Made by a program: the position numbers and the translations under genes | The notes under the pieces: generated by a model | Told to the model about the DNA's origin: nothing | Seen by the model: the letters and a program-made list of their open reading frames with translations, nothing else | Database searches by the model: none | In this document: positions 1-11,700 of the stretch, piece after piece | How positions within the stretch are numbered: position 1 is the stretch's first letter | How the letters are laid out: the number at the start of each line of letters is the position of its first letter | Source: a virus | DNA length: 40,304 nt | Strand: one strand, 5' to 3' | IMG/VR virus record: IMGVR_UViG_3300047564_001139 | Span: 1 to 40,304 of that record

Positions 1-498
1 TCCATTGCCACCATTTGATATACTATTTACGTTACCTGTGCTAAATCCTTGACCAGGATTGCCATCACCACCACGCAAAAAACTATCAGGGTAACTAGCA
101 CCACCAGCACCTCCACCACCGCCAGCTACAATAATCCACCCATTAGCAACAGAATCATATACGCCAGTTGCGCCGCCACCCCCTCCGCCGCCACCAGAAC
201 AACCTTGTGGTCCAGTATTACCACCTCTACCTCCACTAGCAACACCAGATCCACCATCTCCAGAACCACTGCTAGAAACACAACCAAAACCATTACCACC
301 AGATTGCCCTATGTTTAATGTTAATGTTCTAGGAGTAAAATCAGAAAGATAAAAAGTTCCTGCTCTTCCATTGCCGCCAGTTCCCCCTGGATTACCATCA
401 TTTCCACCATTACCACCTCTACCAGCAGCAACTTGAACTCTCACATTTGCTGCATTTGCTGGTATTGTTACAGTTTGATTTGTTGTGTAAGTTGCCAT
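1..498 (-). CDS. Glycine-rich fibre/adhesin-like protein (3' end outside window)
   Basis: The reading frame is open from the ATG at 496-498 to the window edge (166 codons, no stop). I translated it by hand. It begins MATYTTNQTVTIPANAANVR, then becomes very rich in Gly, Ser and Asn, with runs of GG separated by polar residues and a block of six or more glycines near residue 100. Such Gly-rich segments are common in distal fibre and adhesin proteins of T4-like phages. The opening (a threonine-rich lead into an IP motif, then a beta strand and a Gly-rich tract) resembles the start of the protein at 1913-3619, so the two may be paralogues. It begins 3 nt after the stop of the upstream gene, so it belongs to the same late operon. 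The exact role and the C-terminus are unknown. Confidence 0.75.
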   Translation of the reverse strand, partial: MATYTTNQTVTIPANAANVRVQVAAGRGGNGGNDGNPGGTGGNGRAGTFYLSDFTPRTLTLNIGQSGGNGFGCVSSSGSGDGGSGVASGGRGGNTGPQGCSGGGGGGGGATGVYDSVANGWIIVAGGGGGAGGASYPDSFLRGGDGNPGQGFSTGNVNSISNGGNG

Positions 499-501
499 TT
501 T

Positions 502-1275
502 TTATATCTGCCTTAAATCTACCCAGTTGTCTTGTCTATTTCTATCAACTTTAATAGGGCGACTTGCCTTTATTTCTACAGGAATATCTATATCGTCAAC
601 CACCAAATAATTAGATGTTACTGTGTAATCAGGAGTATATATTGGTTCTTGTTCTTTATATAACTCATCAGTTTCTGGAACATTAATATTTTCTGGTGTT
701 TCGTCAATATTAATTGTTACACTATTAGTAACTGTTCTTTCTCCGCCAGAACCAATTGCCACTAAAGAATAAGTAACTGATCTAGGACCAGCATTCGTAT
801 AAGGTATAGTAGTATTTAATGTTCCACTGACACAATTTATGCCAACGCCATCTTCAGCTGAGTTTGGTGTTGGAAGAGCGATAGCATCTCCAGTTATAGT
901 TGATGATCCAGACGCATTGGAATAACTATAGGTAGGAGTCAGTGTTAAGGAAGTATTACTATAACAACTTTGATACTCTATAGTACCCTGATTGCCATAA
1001 TCTAAAGATGTTGGTGTAGTTAAAGTGGATGTAGGTAGTTGATATACCGTAAGTCTTATGCTATCACTATCAGAACCACCCAAACCAGAAACAGTTGCAG
1101 AATACGTTTGTGATTGTGTTGGGGCAACTGTTGTGAAACTATTAAGATTACCGTTAGTAATACCTCCCGCAGTCCAAGTAATAGTGCTGGCATCTCCACT
1201 TGTTGACCACCTCAGAGTTGTAGATTCTCCAGCAGCGATTGAAGATCTATCTAAACTTAATGTAAGATTTGGTGG
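502..1275 (-). repeat. Shared Ig-like + C-terminal module, copy 1
   Basis: This encodes the last ~255 residues of the 469-residue fibre-like protein. It is a diverged copy of the module at 1913-2675. Conserved landmarks are AGESTTL.WST.GDAS.ITW, the DETPENINVPET block and the VPVEIK-type ending followed by KVD.NRQ.NW.DLR. The DNA is also similar; one identical run covers the codons around VPET. Confidence 0.85.
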
Positions 1276-1911
1276 TTGATATACAGTAAGAGTAGTTTGA
1301 GCTGTGCTTGTTCCACCTTCACCACTAGCAGAAATTTGATAAGTTCTTGTCGTTGTAGGTTGTATTGTTCTAGATCCTGATGTTCCTGGGCTACTGACAT
1401 CCGTAACGCTAACACTACTCACATTACCACTGGCAGACCAAGATAATGTAGAAGAAGATGATCCATTATTAATAATGGAAGAAGGGCTAACTGAAATACT
1501 TACAGATGGTGCTGCTGGTTGTGGAGGACCATCTAAAGTAAAAGCAATAGCAACAGGATTCTCCAGAAAACTATCAGCACTGTTACTGTTTTGCACACTC
1601 CAAGACCACGAAATATTCTGCCCCTGTGAGAAATACTTAGTATTGCTGTTTCCACTTGAAGTGAATCCCCCTGTGCTAAAACTAGTTCCAGCAAAATTCA
1701 TCGTTCCAGTATCATCTGTAGCAGCCGTCATTGTGTAGTTGCCTGAATAAGGGGCATTAATATTCCAACCACCTGTTATGTTAACACCTTTCAATCCAGT
1801 AGTTTGCTGTGGATTGTATGGCGTTGAAGCATAATTATTCATAAAGTTGCTCCAATTGCCATTGCTACAGGCATTCCATCCTACATCTCTACTAGTTGAA
1901 TATATTGGCAT
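502..1911 (-). CDS. Modular fibre-like protein with Ig-like domains
   Basis: 469 residues, Ser/Thr/Asn-rich, with no signal peptide. Residues about 1-125 form a module rich in aromatic and Gly residues (GWNINAPYSGNYTMTAATDD) that vaguely recalls PA14-like sugar-binding folds; that likeness is weak. Residues about 130-290 hold two beta-sandwich (Ig-like) repeats with the signature AGESTTLRWSTSGDASTITW. A further beta region follows, then a C-terminal module of about 65 residues (DETPENINVPET to DLRQI). The Ig-like and C-terminal modules recur in the protein at 1913-3619. A good Shine-Dalgarno (GGAG) precedes the ATG, and the gene starts 1 nt after the upstream stop. Likely a virion surface or fibre protein that contacts the host; this is inferred from composition and position. 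Confidence 0.75.
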   Translation of the reverse strand: MPIYSTSRDVGWNACSNGNWSNFMNNYASTPYNPQQTTGLKGVNITGGWNINAPYSGNYTMTAATDDTGTMNFAGTSFSTGGFTSSGNSNTKYFSQGQNISWSWSVQNSNSADSFLENPVAIAFTLDGPPQPAAPSVSISVSPSSIINNGSSSSTLSWSASGNVSSVSVTDVSSPGTSGSRTIQPTTTRTYQISASGEGGTSTAQTTLTVYQPPNLTLSLDRSSIAAGESTTLRWSTSGDASTITWTAGGITNGNLNSFTTVAPTQSQTYSATVSGLGGSDSDSIRLTVYQLPTSTLTTPTSLDYGNQGTIEYQSCYSNTSLTLTPTYSYSNASGSSTITGDAIALPTPNSAEDGVGINCVSGTLNTTIPYTNAGPRSVTYSLVAIGSGGERTVTNSVTINIDETPENINVPETDELYKEQEPIYTPDYTVTSNYLVVDDIDIPVEIKASRPIKVDRNRQDNWVDLRQI

Positions 1912-1912
1912 C

Positions 1913-2675
1913 TTACAAACTCCTTAAATCTTGCCAGTTTTCTTGTCTATTTTTATCGACCTTGATTGGAGCACTAGATTTAATTTCTACAGGAATGTCA
2001 ATGTCAAGAACTTGCAAATAATTTGATGTTACCTGATAATCAGGAGCATCTACAGGATCCTGATTTTTAAATGCATCTTCTGTTTCTGGAACATTAATAT
2101 TTTCTGGAGTTTCGTCAATGATAATTGTTATTGTAGATACAGGCGCAGAAAATTCTCCGCCAGATCCAACTACTCTCAAACTATACTGTGCTGTTCTTGG
2201 TCCATAATCATTATATGGGATCGCGGATGTAAAACTACCAGCAACTATTGTTCCAGGAGCACCACTTTCTGCGGAACTAGCAGGATTAATGCTAATGGGA
2301 GTTCCTGTTACAGTGCCATTATCATAGCTATAGGTTGGAGTTATTGTAATACTAACATTAGCATAGTTAGTATCATAAGAAATTGTTCCTTGCTGATTAT
2401 ACAATAAGCTAGATGGAGCAGTAAGAGTTGCTGTCGGTCTCTGGTAAACAGATATTCTAATGCTTGCTTCTGGAGAAGTTCCTCCTAAACCACTAGCAGT
2501 TGCGGTATATGTAGTTGATACAGATGGAGAAACAGTAGCATTACTAGTAAGATTTCCATTTGTTAATCCACCAGAAGACCAAGTAATACTAGAAGCGTCT
2601 CCAGTAGTTGACCAACTCAATGTAGTTGACTCACCTGCTGTTATAGCTGTTCTAGTAGCAGTTAATGAAATTCTA
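1913..2675 (-). repeat. Shared Ig-like + C-terminal module, copy 2
   Basis: This encodes the C-terminal half of the 568-residue fibre-like protein and is paralogous to 502-1275. The order of blocks is the same: Ig-like domain, second beta region containing PTYSY, then DETPENINVPET and the NRQ.NW.DLR end. The similarity stops upstream of the Ig domain, where the two proteins carry unrelated heads. Confidence 0.85.
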
Positions 2676-3619
2676 GGAATAATAAGAATATACAGATCAA
2701 TTAATCCACTTGCTCCATCACTTGCACTATTACCACCCCTAGATCCTCCAGCACCAATTGTTGCTGTGTGAGTAGTTCCTGGAGCATATGTTCCGCCCGA
2801 TGCCAATAACATATCTTTAGTAAGAGTGGTCTCTAAAGCTCCACCGCCACCACCACCTAATCCCCTGGCACCGACTTTCAATCCAGTTGCAGTAAAACTA
2901 TAACACCTAACGTATCCATTCTTAGCATTACCATTACAAAACCAAATTCTAAATCCGTTAGTATTTTTACCTAAAATACCAGAAAGATAATAAGGACCAT
3001 TAGTTGCTCCACCAGCTGCTTGTTGACATATGCCAAACACGCTAATACTATAATTACTATCAACAAAAGGAACATTAAAATAAACCGCATAATGTTTTGT
3101 CGAGTAATTAGGAGAGCAACTCAATGCATCTGGCGCATATTGATTTTCATACGAAACTGATAAATCAGGACTATTGCTAGAAAAGGTGGTAACATTAGTA
3201 TCATTATTAAATTCATGATACACACTAGAAGTATATGTAACTTGCCCAGCAGTTCCATTACCACCATTTCTAGTTACACCAGCAATATTACCACCAGCTC
3301 CACCATTACTAAGACCACCAGCAGATCCATTCACAGTTGAAATACTAGCACCTAAATTAGACCAATTATAACTAATACTGGTTCCACCACCAGCTCCACC
3401 TCCATTCTTTCCTCCTATACCTCCACCTTGACCTCCACCAGCAGTCAACCCCAAAAAAGAAGAACTACCACCAGAAGTTCCTGCAGTTGAAGTCAATGCA
3501 AAATTAGTACTAATAAATTCCCCACCGCCACCTGCTCCATATATGCGTATTCGCATACTATAGACATCTTGTGGTATTGTATAACTTTGAGTGTTGGTAA
3601 TAGTTGCTAACTGTGGCAT
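1913..3619 (-). CDS. Modular fibre-like protein, Gly-rich head plus Ig-like and shared C-terminal module
   Basis: 568 residues. Residues about 1-125 are a beta strand followed by a Gly-rich tract (GGGGEF, GGGQGGGIGGKNGGG). Residues about 130-250 are a different module with several Cys and aromatic residues (YAVYFNVPFVDSNYSISVFG), and a second Gly-rich stretch follows. From about residue 315 the protein matches the 469-residue neighbour: an Ig-like domain with AGESTTLSWSTTGDASSITW, then a beta region and the C-terminal DETPENINVPET module ending DLRSL. The start overlaps the upstream stop by 1 nt. The layout suggests a swappable N-terminal head on a conserved C-terminal attachment or trimerisation part. 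Probable tail fibre or adhesin; receptor unknown. Confidence 0.75.
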   Translation of the reverse strand: MPQLATITNTQSYTIPQDVYSMRIRIYGAGGGGEFISTNFALTSTAGTSGGSSSFLGLTAGGGQGGGIGGKNGGGAGGGTSISYNWSNLGASISTVNGSAGGLSNGGAGGNIAGVTRNGGNGTAGQVTYTSSVYHEFNNDTNVTTFSSNSPDLSVSYENQYAPDALSCSPNYSTKHYAVYFNVPFVDSNYSISVFGICQQAAGGATNGPYYLSGILGKNTNGFRIWFCNGNAKNGYVRCYSFTATGLKVGARGLGGGGGGALETTLTKDMLLASGGTYAPGTTHTATIGAGGSRGGNSASDGASGLIDLYILIIPRISLTATRTAITAGESTTLSWSTTGDASSITWSSGGLTNGNLTSNATVSPSVSTTYTATASGLGGTSPEASIRISVYQRPTATLTAPSSLLYNQQGTISYDTNYANVSITITPTYSYDNGTVTGTPISINPASSAESGAPGTIVAGSFTSAIPYNDYGPRTAQYSLRVVGSGGEFSAPVSTITIIIDETPENINVPETEDAFKNQDPVDAPDYQVTSNYLQVLDIDIPVEIKSSAPIKVDKNRQENWQDLRSL

Positions 3620-4524
3620 TAGAATTTAATCAGATACTCAACTAAAATAAAAGGCGTAACAACTTGATCTAATTTATTTTGATTTTGGATATCTATGTCA
3701 ACGTATGAAACTACATTATCTAACGGAGCATTAAATTGAGCATGTGAGTATGTAAATGGATTTGGATTATATGATGTTGGTCTTGTTATAGAATGACTAT
3801 GAACAGATGCGGTAGAAGTGTTTACCTGAGTCTCGTCAAAAGTATTTCCAGAACCACTATTTCCACTTAGGTTTCCTCCATCTTTACCACCAGAAGATCC
3901 TACTCTGTGAGTTGCAGAAAAATTCAAATAACTTTGTGATGCATTATGTGCGTGACCCTGAAAATTTTCAATAGACAAAGTAGTATCAGATAATCTATTT
4001 GTCATATTATACTTAGCATTTCCACTAAAGTTAATGCCATTTCTTGCAGTTACTTGCAAATTACCAACGTAATTAACTTCAATTCTATTCCCAACATTAC
4101 TAACAACTTCTATCTGAGGACCAACTCTATTTTCAACCCTAGTAGTTGCAGTATCACTTTCAACTGTATCATTTACATATGTTCCAGTCGCCCTATTTGG
4201 AAGAATAACTTTGGATCCCAAGTCTGGTAACTGAAACTGCCCCAAGTCTCCAGTAGTTTCATCTGCATTTCGAAGTAGTGTTCCTTCTTTTTTAAATCTA
4301 CAATCATCACCTACTCCCAAAATCTGAGCAAGTGCATAAAAATCTCTTACACTTTTTACCGATCCATCACATTTTAAATATCCAGCTGGCAAATTATTTT
4401 TAAACACAGCTGATGTTGGATCATTATTTACACCAACTCCAGGTGTAGAATGAATAATAATAGCACCACAATATCCACCAAATTTTGATTTTTCTCTAGC
4501 GTAATTTGCGTATCTAATTGCCAT
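3619..4524 (-). CDS. Tail-collar-domain fibre protein
   Basis: 301 residues. Residues about 35-110 carry the phage tail collar signature (LPAGYLKCDGSVKSVRDFYA, later LPDLGSKVILP), the small receptor-proximal domain found in short and long tail fibres of T4-like phages. The middle is Asn/Ser/Thr-rich and has His-rich patches (GHAHNASQ, SVHSHSITRP), which in T4-type fibre tips bind metal ions; metal binding here is inferred. The protein ends hydrophobic (TPFILVEYLIKF). The start has an AAGGT ribosome site, and the 3' end overlaps the next ATG by 1 nt. It pairs with the second collar protein at 4536-5765. Confidence 0.8.
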   Translation of the reverse strand: MAIRYANYAREKSKFGGYCGAIIIHSTPGVGVNNDPTSAVFKNNLPAGYLKCDGSVKSVRDFYALAQILGVGDDCRFKKEGTLLRNADETTGDLGQFQLPDLGSKVILPNRATGTYVNDTVESDTATTRVENRVGPQIEVVSNVGNRIEVNYVGNLQVTARNGINFSGNAKYNMTNRLSDTTLSIENFQGHAHNASQSYLNFSATHRVGSSGGKDGGNLSGNSGSGNTFDETQVNTSTASVHSHSITRPTSYNPNPFTYSHAQFNAPLDNVVSYVDIDIQNQNKLDQVVTPFILVEYLIKF

Positions 4525-4535
4525 TTTTATTTACC

Positions 4536-5765
4536 TTAGAATGCTCGGATGACATAGATGCAATTCAATCCTGGCTGAGAAGTATTGAAATTGATCTGTA
4601 AAACTGATCTATTTTGAGTGTTGTCTAATGTAGTATTTACTGGAATATTTGCATCAGCTGTGATAGAACTTTGCGGTCTAAGATTACCAGTATCAAATGT
4701 AACATCTATTTCATCATGTTGGTGAGGTTCAATAACTGGGTTAAATCCGATCGCTGCACTGTTTTGGTTAAAATCATATGCTGGATGACTATTCAAAGTT
4801 CCATAATTTGTATTATCTCCTAAATCTGCATAATAATTAGTATATCCAGTAGGAACTGTAACCGTTCCCCCGTTGATGCCATACGAAACTGTTCTACCAG
4901 ATGTCAATCTTGCATCTTGCAAAGCACCAGCAATAGGTGTTCTACGAACAGCCTGAGGGAATAAATTAATTGGAGGATTCTCCGACCAAACAGCAGCAAC
5001 AGTTCTTCCTTGCTGACCAGCACCAAATCCAGATCTGCTTTCAATATCAGACCAAGTATCTCCTCTGGTGATAGAGAAGTTTAGACCATAAACGTCACCC
5101 TGAGGTCCTGGTTCAACGTCTTGAATTCCAAGACCAAATCTAAATGTCATGTTATCCCAAGGAATAACACCATCACCAGGAGCAAAATCTGGTGTTCTGG
5201 CAATAGTTTCATAACTACCAGGATGTCTATGACCTCTAAGATGATTTCTTCCTAATTTTCTAGGAGCAATGAAAACTGTTTCAGCATCTTCGCCTGGTTG
5301 AATAGTATTTCCCCTAATTCTACCACCATAACCTGTTCTATCATTCAATGTAAAAATTACATCAGTATAAACATCATTAAAAATAACGGGAATTGCATTA
5401 TCAGAGTTGGTTCCAATGTAAGGAGAAATGATAGATCTAGCCTCAGTATTCGTATCTGCTGCTCTACCAGTTCCACCAGCTGCTACTGTTGCAAAATATT
5501 CTTCCTCCAAATCCATCAAAGCTTTTCCGTTTAAACTAGGAAGAACAATACTTCCAGTATAAGTTGGGAAGGAACCACCTAAATCAGAATTTCCTGCATT
5601 ATAAGTGTCTCCTATAGCCTGAACAAGTAATGGATACTCACTAGCAGTGAGTGTTTGCCCATTACAAAATACCCATCCTTTAGGTATGTCACTAATTGGG
5701 CCGGTCCAAGGCATGATAGTGCCTATGGCAGCAGCCCTTGCAGATTTTACTTCTTGGTAGAACAT
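4536..5765 (-). CDS. Tail-collar-domain fibre protein (larger paralogue)
   Basis: 409 residues. The N-terminus (residues about 15-80) is a tail collar domain: IPKGWVFCNGQTLTASEYPL followed by IVLPSLNGKALM. The body is beta-rich with a His-containing GHRHPGS motif near residue 180 and HQHDEIDV near 350. It ends with a hydrophobic strand (LNCIYVIRAF), as does the 301-residue neighbour. It lies 1 nt downstream of the 4046-residue structural gene, so it is co-transcribed with it. This is probably a fibre-tip or attachment protein assembled onto the giant protein; that partnership is inferred from adjacency. Confidence 0.8.
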   Translation of the reverse strand: MFYQEVKSARAAAIGTIMPWTGPISDIPKGWVFCNGQTLTASEYPLLVQAIGDTYNAGNSDLGGSFPTYTGSIVLPSLNGKALMDLEEEYFATVAAGGTGRAADTNTEARSIISPYIGTNSDNAIPVIFNDVYTDVIFTLNDRTGYGGRIRGNTIQPGEDAETVFIAPRKLGRNHLRGHRHPGSYETIARTPDFAPGDGVIPWDNMTFRFGLGIQDVEPGPQGDVYGLNFSITRGDTWSDIESRSGFGAGQQGRTVAAVWSENPPINLFPQAVRRTPIAGALQDARLTSGRTVSYGINGGTVTVPTGYTNYYADLGDNTNYGTLNSHPAYDFNQNSAAIGFNPVIEPHQHDEIDVTFDTGNLRPQSSITADANIPVNTTLDNTQNRSVLQINFNTSQPGLNCIYVIRAF

Positions 5766-5766
5766 A

Positions 5767-8700
5767 TTAGACTTCGATTAAATACCAACCTGCGATAGAC
5801 GATGGAACAGCAGTGTTGCCATCTGGAGTTGTTGAACCAGCAAATACCAATCCAAACGCTGCATATGGAGTCTGAACTACCATTTCTCCACCATTCCAAC
5901 CAGCGAAATCAGAAACTGGAATACCAGCAGCGACATTTCTTGCTGTGTTGTCAGAAGCATTCTGAACTTTTACGTTATCAGGAGCTCTTACAACAAGACT
6001 TAAGTTGTAATTTAGGTTTCCGCCGATGTCAATGATACGAATCATGTCACCGATTAGAGCATTTGTTGGTAGTTTGAATAATGTATTCTGGGTAGCATTT
6101 ACAAAGTAATTTACGTTTGCTTCTGCTTCAACCACAAATCCATCCGCATATTCCCATCTTCTACCACCCGTTTGGGTGAAATAGTTATTGATTCCAGCAA
6201 TACGCATAGAACCATTGTTATTTACCTCGAAAATAGGATTGCCACCAGAGTTAACAGTAATGTCTCCCCCATTAATAGTTAGGTCACCAGCAGCAACGAT
6301 ATCCCCACCAAATGTGCTAGGACCAGTGCCGAGAGCAGAGAATGATCCGTATGTAGTAAAGTCACCCGAAGAATTATTAAATGTCAATCTTGCGGTAGTT
6401 CCATCGGTTCCATAGATATTGATGTTGCCACCGTTCATTCTAACATTACCGTTAGCAGTGTCAATCTCAAAAGTGGTTCTTAGTGGAGTGCCAGTTGCAC
6501 CACCGTTAGTAATTCTGAAGAACTGAGTATTAGGAATTGTGGATCCATTGATGGTTAAAGTATTCTCTGTAGTTAGAGTTCCAGCAATGTTTGTATTTCC
6601 AGTAGATCCTTGAACTGTCAATCTGTTGAATCCAGTTCCAACTCCGAGATCACCACCAATAATAGTGTTACCAGTTGTAGATTCTACTCTGAAAACAGTA
6701 GCAGGAGTTGTTGATCCATCATTAACTTCGAGAACTTGAATATCACTCGCAACTGTTCTAGCAACACCAACAATTTCAGATCCAGATAGTCTTAAGAAAT
6801 CTCTGGTAGTGAGAACACCACCAAACTCAGCAACACCAATGTTAACATTTGATGTTCCAGCTTGGATACCAGTTACAGGGGTATCTAGAACACCATTGTT
6901 GTCTAAGTCAGACCCAGTAATGAAACTTGCATTAGTTTGCTTGATTAACTTAGCAAGAACACAACCTTGTGGGTGATCTGTTCTTACCTGTGTTCCTTCT
7001 TGACCACGAATAACCTGAATTCTGAAACCTTGTGGGTCATTTGGATTGCTTAAGTTAGTTAGACCAGTAACACGAACAATTTCGCTGTTAGCTTGATCTC
7101 TTAATCCAGTTACAGATCCACCACCATCTACAACTACACTATCAGGAGTTAAAGCATCTCCTCTATCGATAAGAATGAGATCACCAACTCTAAAATCAAA
7201 GATTCCTGGTGTAGAAATTGGTAGGAAGTAGCTAGATCCACCAGCATTAATACCATTTACTTGGAAAGTAAGATCGCCAGCACCAGATCCACCACCTAGT
7301 TGAGCAGCAGTAATCGTTAAAAGATCGTTATCACTATATCCAGAACCAGGGCTCACAATATCAATATTAATAGTTCTATCATTAGCAACATTAACACTGA
7401 AGGAAGCACCAGTTCCAGTTCCACCAGATACAGACAAGAAGCTGTATGTTCCTGGTGTTCTATTAGCACCACCAGTATTGGTAATATTATCAATGCCAGC
7501 AATCTGACCACCAGCAACCAAGAATGCGGTTCCACCCCATAGAGCAGCACCTTGCGTATCAATTACTCTACCAGTAGTATTATACTGGTAGAAGTCAATA
7601 TTAGTATTCTCAAGACTTCCTACATTATGTGCGACTGGTGTTGTTGAGAATCTTCCTCTTACAATTTCAATAATACCAGCATTCAGACCACCATTCAATC
7701 GAATGTTACCATTTACATTCTCGCTAGCAAGAACATTAAGAGTATTTCTAATTGTAGTATTACCGCCCAGAGATCCTAAATTGAAGGTAGTTGCGTTTGT
7801 AGCAAGATTAACAGTATTAGTTTGGTCACCATCAAAAGCATTTAGAACTCTAGTCTGAGTAAAGATTCTAGACTGACTTGTTCCAGGAGCATATCTAGTT
7901 CCAAACTCCAGTTCACCAGCAATAAGTGTTTGTCTGGTGCGAAGTTCAGTAAAGCTCGCAGTATCATTCCAAGCACCACCAATAGTTACTTCACAACTAT
8001 TTCCTACTGTATCAGCAACTGAAGCAATATCAACAACTGCATTCAGAGAATTTCTATGAATTCTAAGAACAGTTTCAGTAGCAGCGTTGCCAATCTGTAG
8101 GTAACTCGAAGAAGAATTATTACCAACATTAATTGTTTGAGCACCGCTTGTTGTGTGACCAATGTTGAATACTTCTGCGTTACCTGCAACATTTAGAATA
8201 TCTGGTGCAGATGTATTCAATAAATTAAATGCAGATGATGTGGTAGTTAAGTCGCCACCATTAACTTGTAAATCACCAGTTAGTTCAAAATCAGAAGTAA
8301 TTCTGGCAGTTCCAACAACAACAAAGTTTCTATCAAGAACATTAGATGGATTTACAGCATCAACCAACGATGTATTAATACCTACTCTACCATTATTTGT
8401 TGTTTGAACACGGAATGTAGCAGGACCATTTAGACTTAGACTATTTCCACCAACAACCAATGCATTATCAAGATTAGTTTCTGTTTTGGTTGTTGTTTGT
8501 TCTGTTAGGTAGGAATTGATAGACTTTCCACTAATAAGTGCATTACCAACAACATCTAAGTTTGCTCTTGGAGTTGTTTCTGGTGAAACAAATCCAGTTA
8601 AGTAAGCTTCATGTGCAGCACGAGCAACAGTATTAATACCTAGTTTATAATCACCAATTGTGGATGTTTCTGTTCTAAGTGCCTCTGCACCAAGAACACC

Positions 8701-11700
8701 CCATTCCTTAAATTGAGAAGAAGAACGAGAAATAGCAATGTTTGGTTGAGCAACCTGATCTACAGGATATCCCTTACCATTATTAAGATTTACTGGATAT
8801 ACAGATAGGTTTGATAGTAGAATAATATCAACATAATTTTCAGAAGCATTGAATGATCCTGGAACAATATTCCAAACACCATTTGTAACGGCTAAAGTTC
8901 CAGTTGCTCCAGTGATTCTAAGTTGAGTAGAACTATTGATGCTTAGGGAACTATTATCAACACCAGTATTCCAATATACTCTAGCATACGTTCCAGTTGC
9001 ATTACCTTGGATACCAACTACCTGAGGAGTCGAAGATCCATCGGATCTGTTAGTGATAGCAACGTAATCGTTTGCATAAATCCAACCAAGAGAACCAGTG
9101 AATGATGTTTGATCTCCCTTGAGGAGCATATCACCAGACTTCAATGGATCTCTTGTTCCAAAATTAGTATTAATAATTTGAGATGTATATCCTGTTGTCT
9201 GACCAAAAGTATTGTTGAAATCAGGTGTGATATTGCTTAGAGCAGTTCTAATTGTATAATCCTGAGTTCCTCTTGGATTGAAATCAAAGATTGCAGCACT
9301 AATTCTGTTCTGGTGAAGAACAATATCACCAGTTCTTTGACCAACAGTGTTAAACTCTAGATACTGATCAAATCCAACTGGTGTTCCTTCGCCAGTAACA
9401 ATCTTGAGTGAAGGATAATTTTCAACGGTTCCAAACGAAGTTGGATTGTTCATAACTACAGGAGAGTTGAAGAAACTCTCACTGGATCCATCACCACCAT
9501 TAACGGTAATGATATCATTAAATGTAACTGGAGTGTCAAATGTAGTTACGAGATTACCAATTGAATCACCTTCATCCTCAGACTCAACTAGAGCTGCTCT
9601 CTCAAGGAACGTCTCTTCGCCTGTAATAGCGTTGATTTTACGGTTACCGATATATAGGTCGCCATTAGAGTTTAGACCCGTGTAGAAGACGATACCGCCG
9701 TCTTCACGCTTAGCCTGAGCATAGAAGTCTTGAACATCGGTTAGAACAACTTCCTGACGAGCAGGGAAACCTGTTGAGTAGTTACCAGGACCAAAACCAA
9801 GATATTCAAACGTGTGGTTACCAGAACGTGCGATAGATGGTCTACGAAGTTCAACGTAAAGTTTTCCTTCTGTTGGATATCTGGAATCTCCAGAAATAGG
9901 AATCAATCTACCCTCAGAACCAGCAGATGCAGATCCAGGCTGAGCTTGAATTGCATTATTACCAGTGTAAGTGTAATTTCCAGTTCCAGGATCAGAAACA
10001 AAATCCAGAACCATCTCTTTGGTAACAGATCCCTTAGAATCGTTAACCGTAACTAAACCATGAACATAGTTATCTGCTGCAGAGATAGTGGCAGGAGGAT
10101 CTAGTAGTGTTGCAGTTGCTGGGCTAATTCCCTTATACCATTCTGGATCGTTCTTATAGAATTCTGGATACAACTTAGAAACTGGTTGCGAGAACTTAAA
10201 GTTTCTAAAGTTTTCTCCAACTCCAGAACCCGTTGGGAATGGGCGAATATCTCCACGCAGACATGTTAGATAGTAAACCCCATCTTGCTGACCAGGAATT
10301 CTTCTGCGAATTGTATTAATATCAAAAATATAGAAGCTACTTTGCATTTCGGAAGTATCTTCTATTTCAGCAATAGTATAAGAAACACCTTGATCATCAT
10401 TTAATGTATCACCAGGAGTCATTGTATAAACGTTTGCTCCCTCAACAACGTAGAGGAAGTTTGCGATATCAGATCTTCCACCATTAGCAGCATCAAGTAA
10501 CGTAGCAGTTACAGATCCTTGAGTGAAAGTGGTTGGATTGTTGACATCAAACTTGATTTCAGAGTTTCCAGTGAAATCCTTAAGAATCATGTAGTAATTA
10601 TTTTCGTAGGCAAAGTAAGAATGAACATATGCAGTTCCTTTACTGTTTCCATCCCAAGTAATTCTGTTAGTAGAATTAGAGTTAGGAATACTTTCCACAA
10701 ATGATCCATCTCCGCCTTCTGGGGCAGAAATCTTAACAGTAGTGAATAGTTTGGTCTTGTATGCTTCCGCATCTACCCCAACATCAAATACAGTTAATTC
10801 TAAGTATTCATTGTTATTAATTCTTCTCTTTCTAGCAGATTGAACTGTGAAAGAAATCTTAGAATCTGTTTCAATTCTCTTAGGATTACCTTGAGGACCT
10901 GGATCATAAGTAGACTCAAAATTAGGATTGAGTGTCAGTTGCTCTTCTACTGTCAAACCTAGACGCTCTCCAGTTAAAGGAGCATTAATGGTTGCTAGCG
11001 AAGATCCAGCAGCGGTGGGCTTGAGTAGAATTCTTTGGGGAAGAAGTCTTCTCTTTTCATCTGTTCTAATTTTAAGAACAAATCCACGAAGAGGATCACG
11101 AACTGTCTTAAGATTCTTAGGAATTACATAGCGTAATCTATATACACGGTCTTGTGCAGATCTATTATCTTCAATTCTTTCAAAATATGTATCTGTTGTT
11201 CTGATTCTACCAGCGTAATCAGATTGCTTGACTCTAGGAATAATTTGATTGCCATCACTTAGAGAATCTAGATACCAGCATCCATCATTTTGACCACCAA
11301 CTACAGGATCATACTTGAGTGGAGATCTTCTCTTGCTAGCAAAAGTATAGAATACAGCAGTGCTTCCTGGTTGGAATGTTACTGGATTAATATTATCTCT
11401 AGCATCAGCAAAAGTTTGGTGGATCGTGAATCTCTTTGAACTTACATATCTTACATAGTATTCTTGCTTTTCTGAAATTACAGTGCCACCAAAATTGGAT
11501 GATAATGTTGGTAGAGAGGATCCAACAATATCAGAACCAACTCGGAAGAACACTAGTTGTGGAGTTACACCATCAGCTGGTTTATCAAAGATATGTGGTC
11601 TTGATGTTTCAAACTCTGTGCTGCTGTTTTGAGCAATTCTAGTCTCGTATTGGTGTAGATCATACTTAATATCTAGAACATACTGATATACATCAATATT

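Noticed and set aside
49-318. Plus-strand open frame rich in Thr and Ser
   Set aside because: It is the antisense shadow of the Gly-rich minus-strand gene; Gly codons read backwards give Thr/Pro/Ser. No ribosome site.
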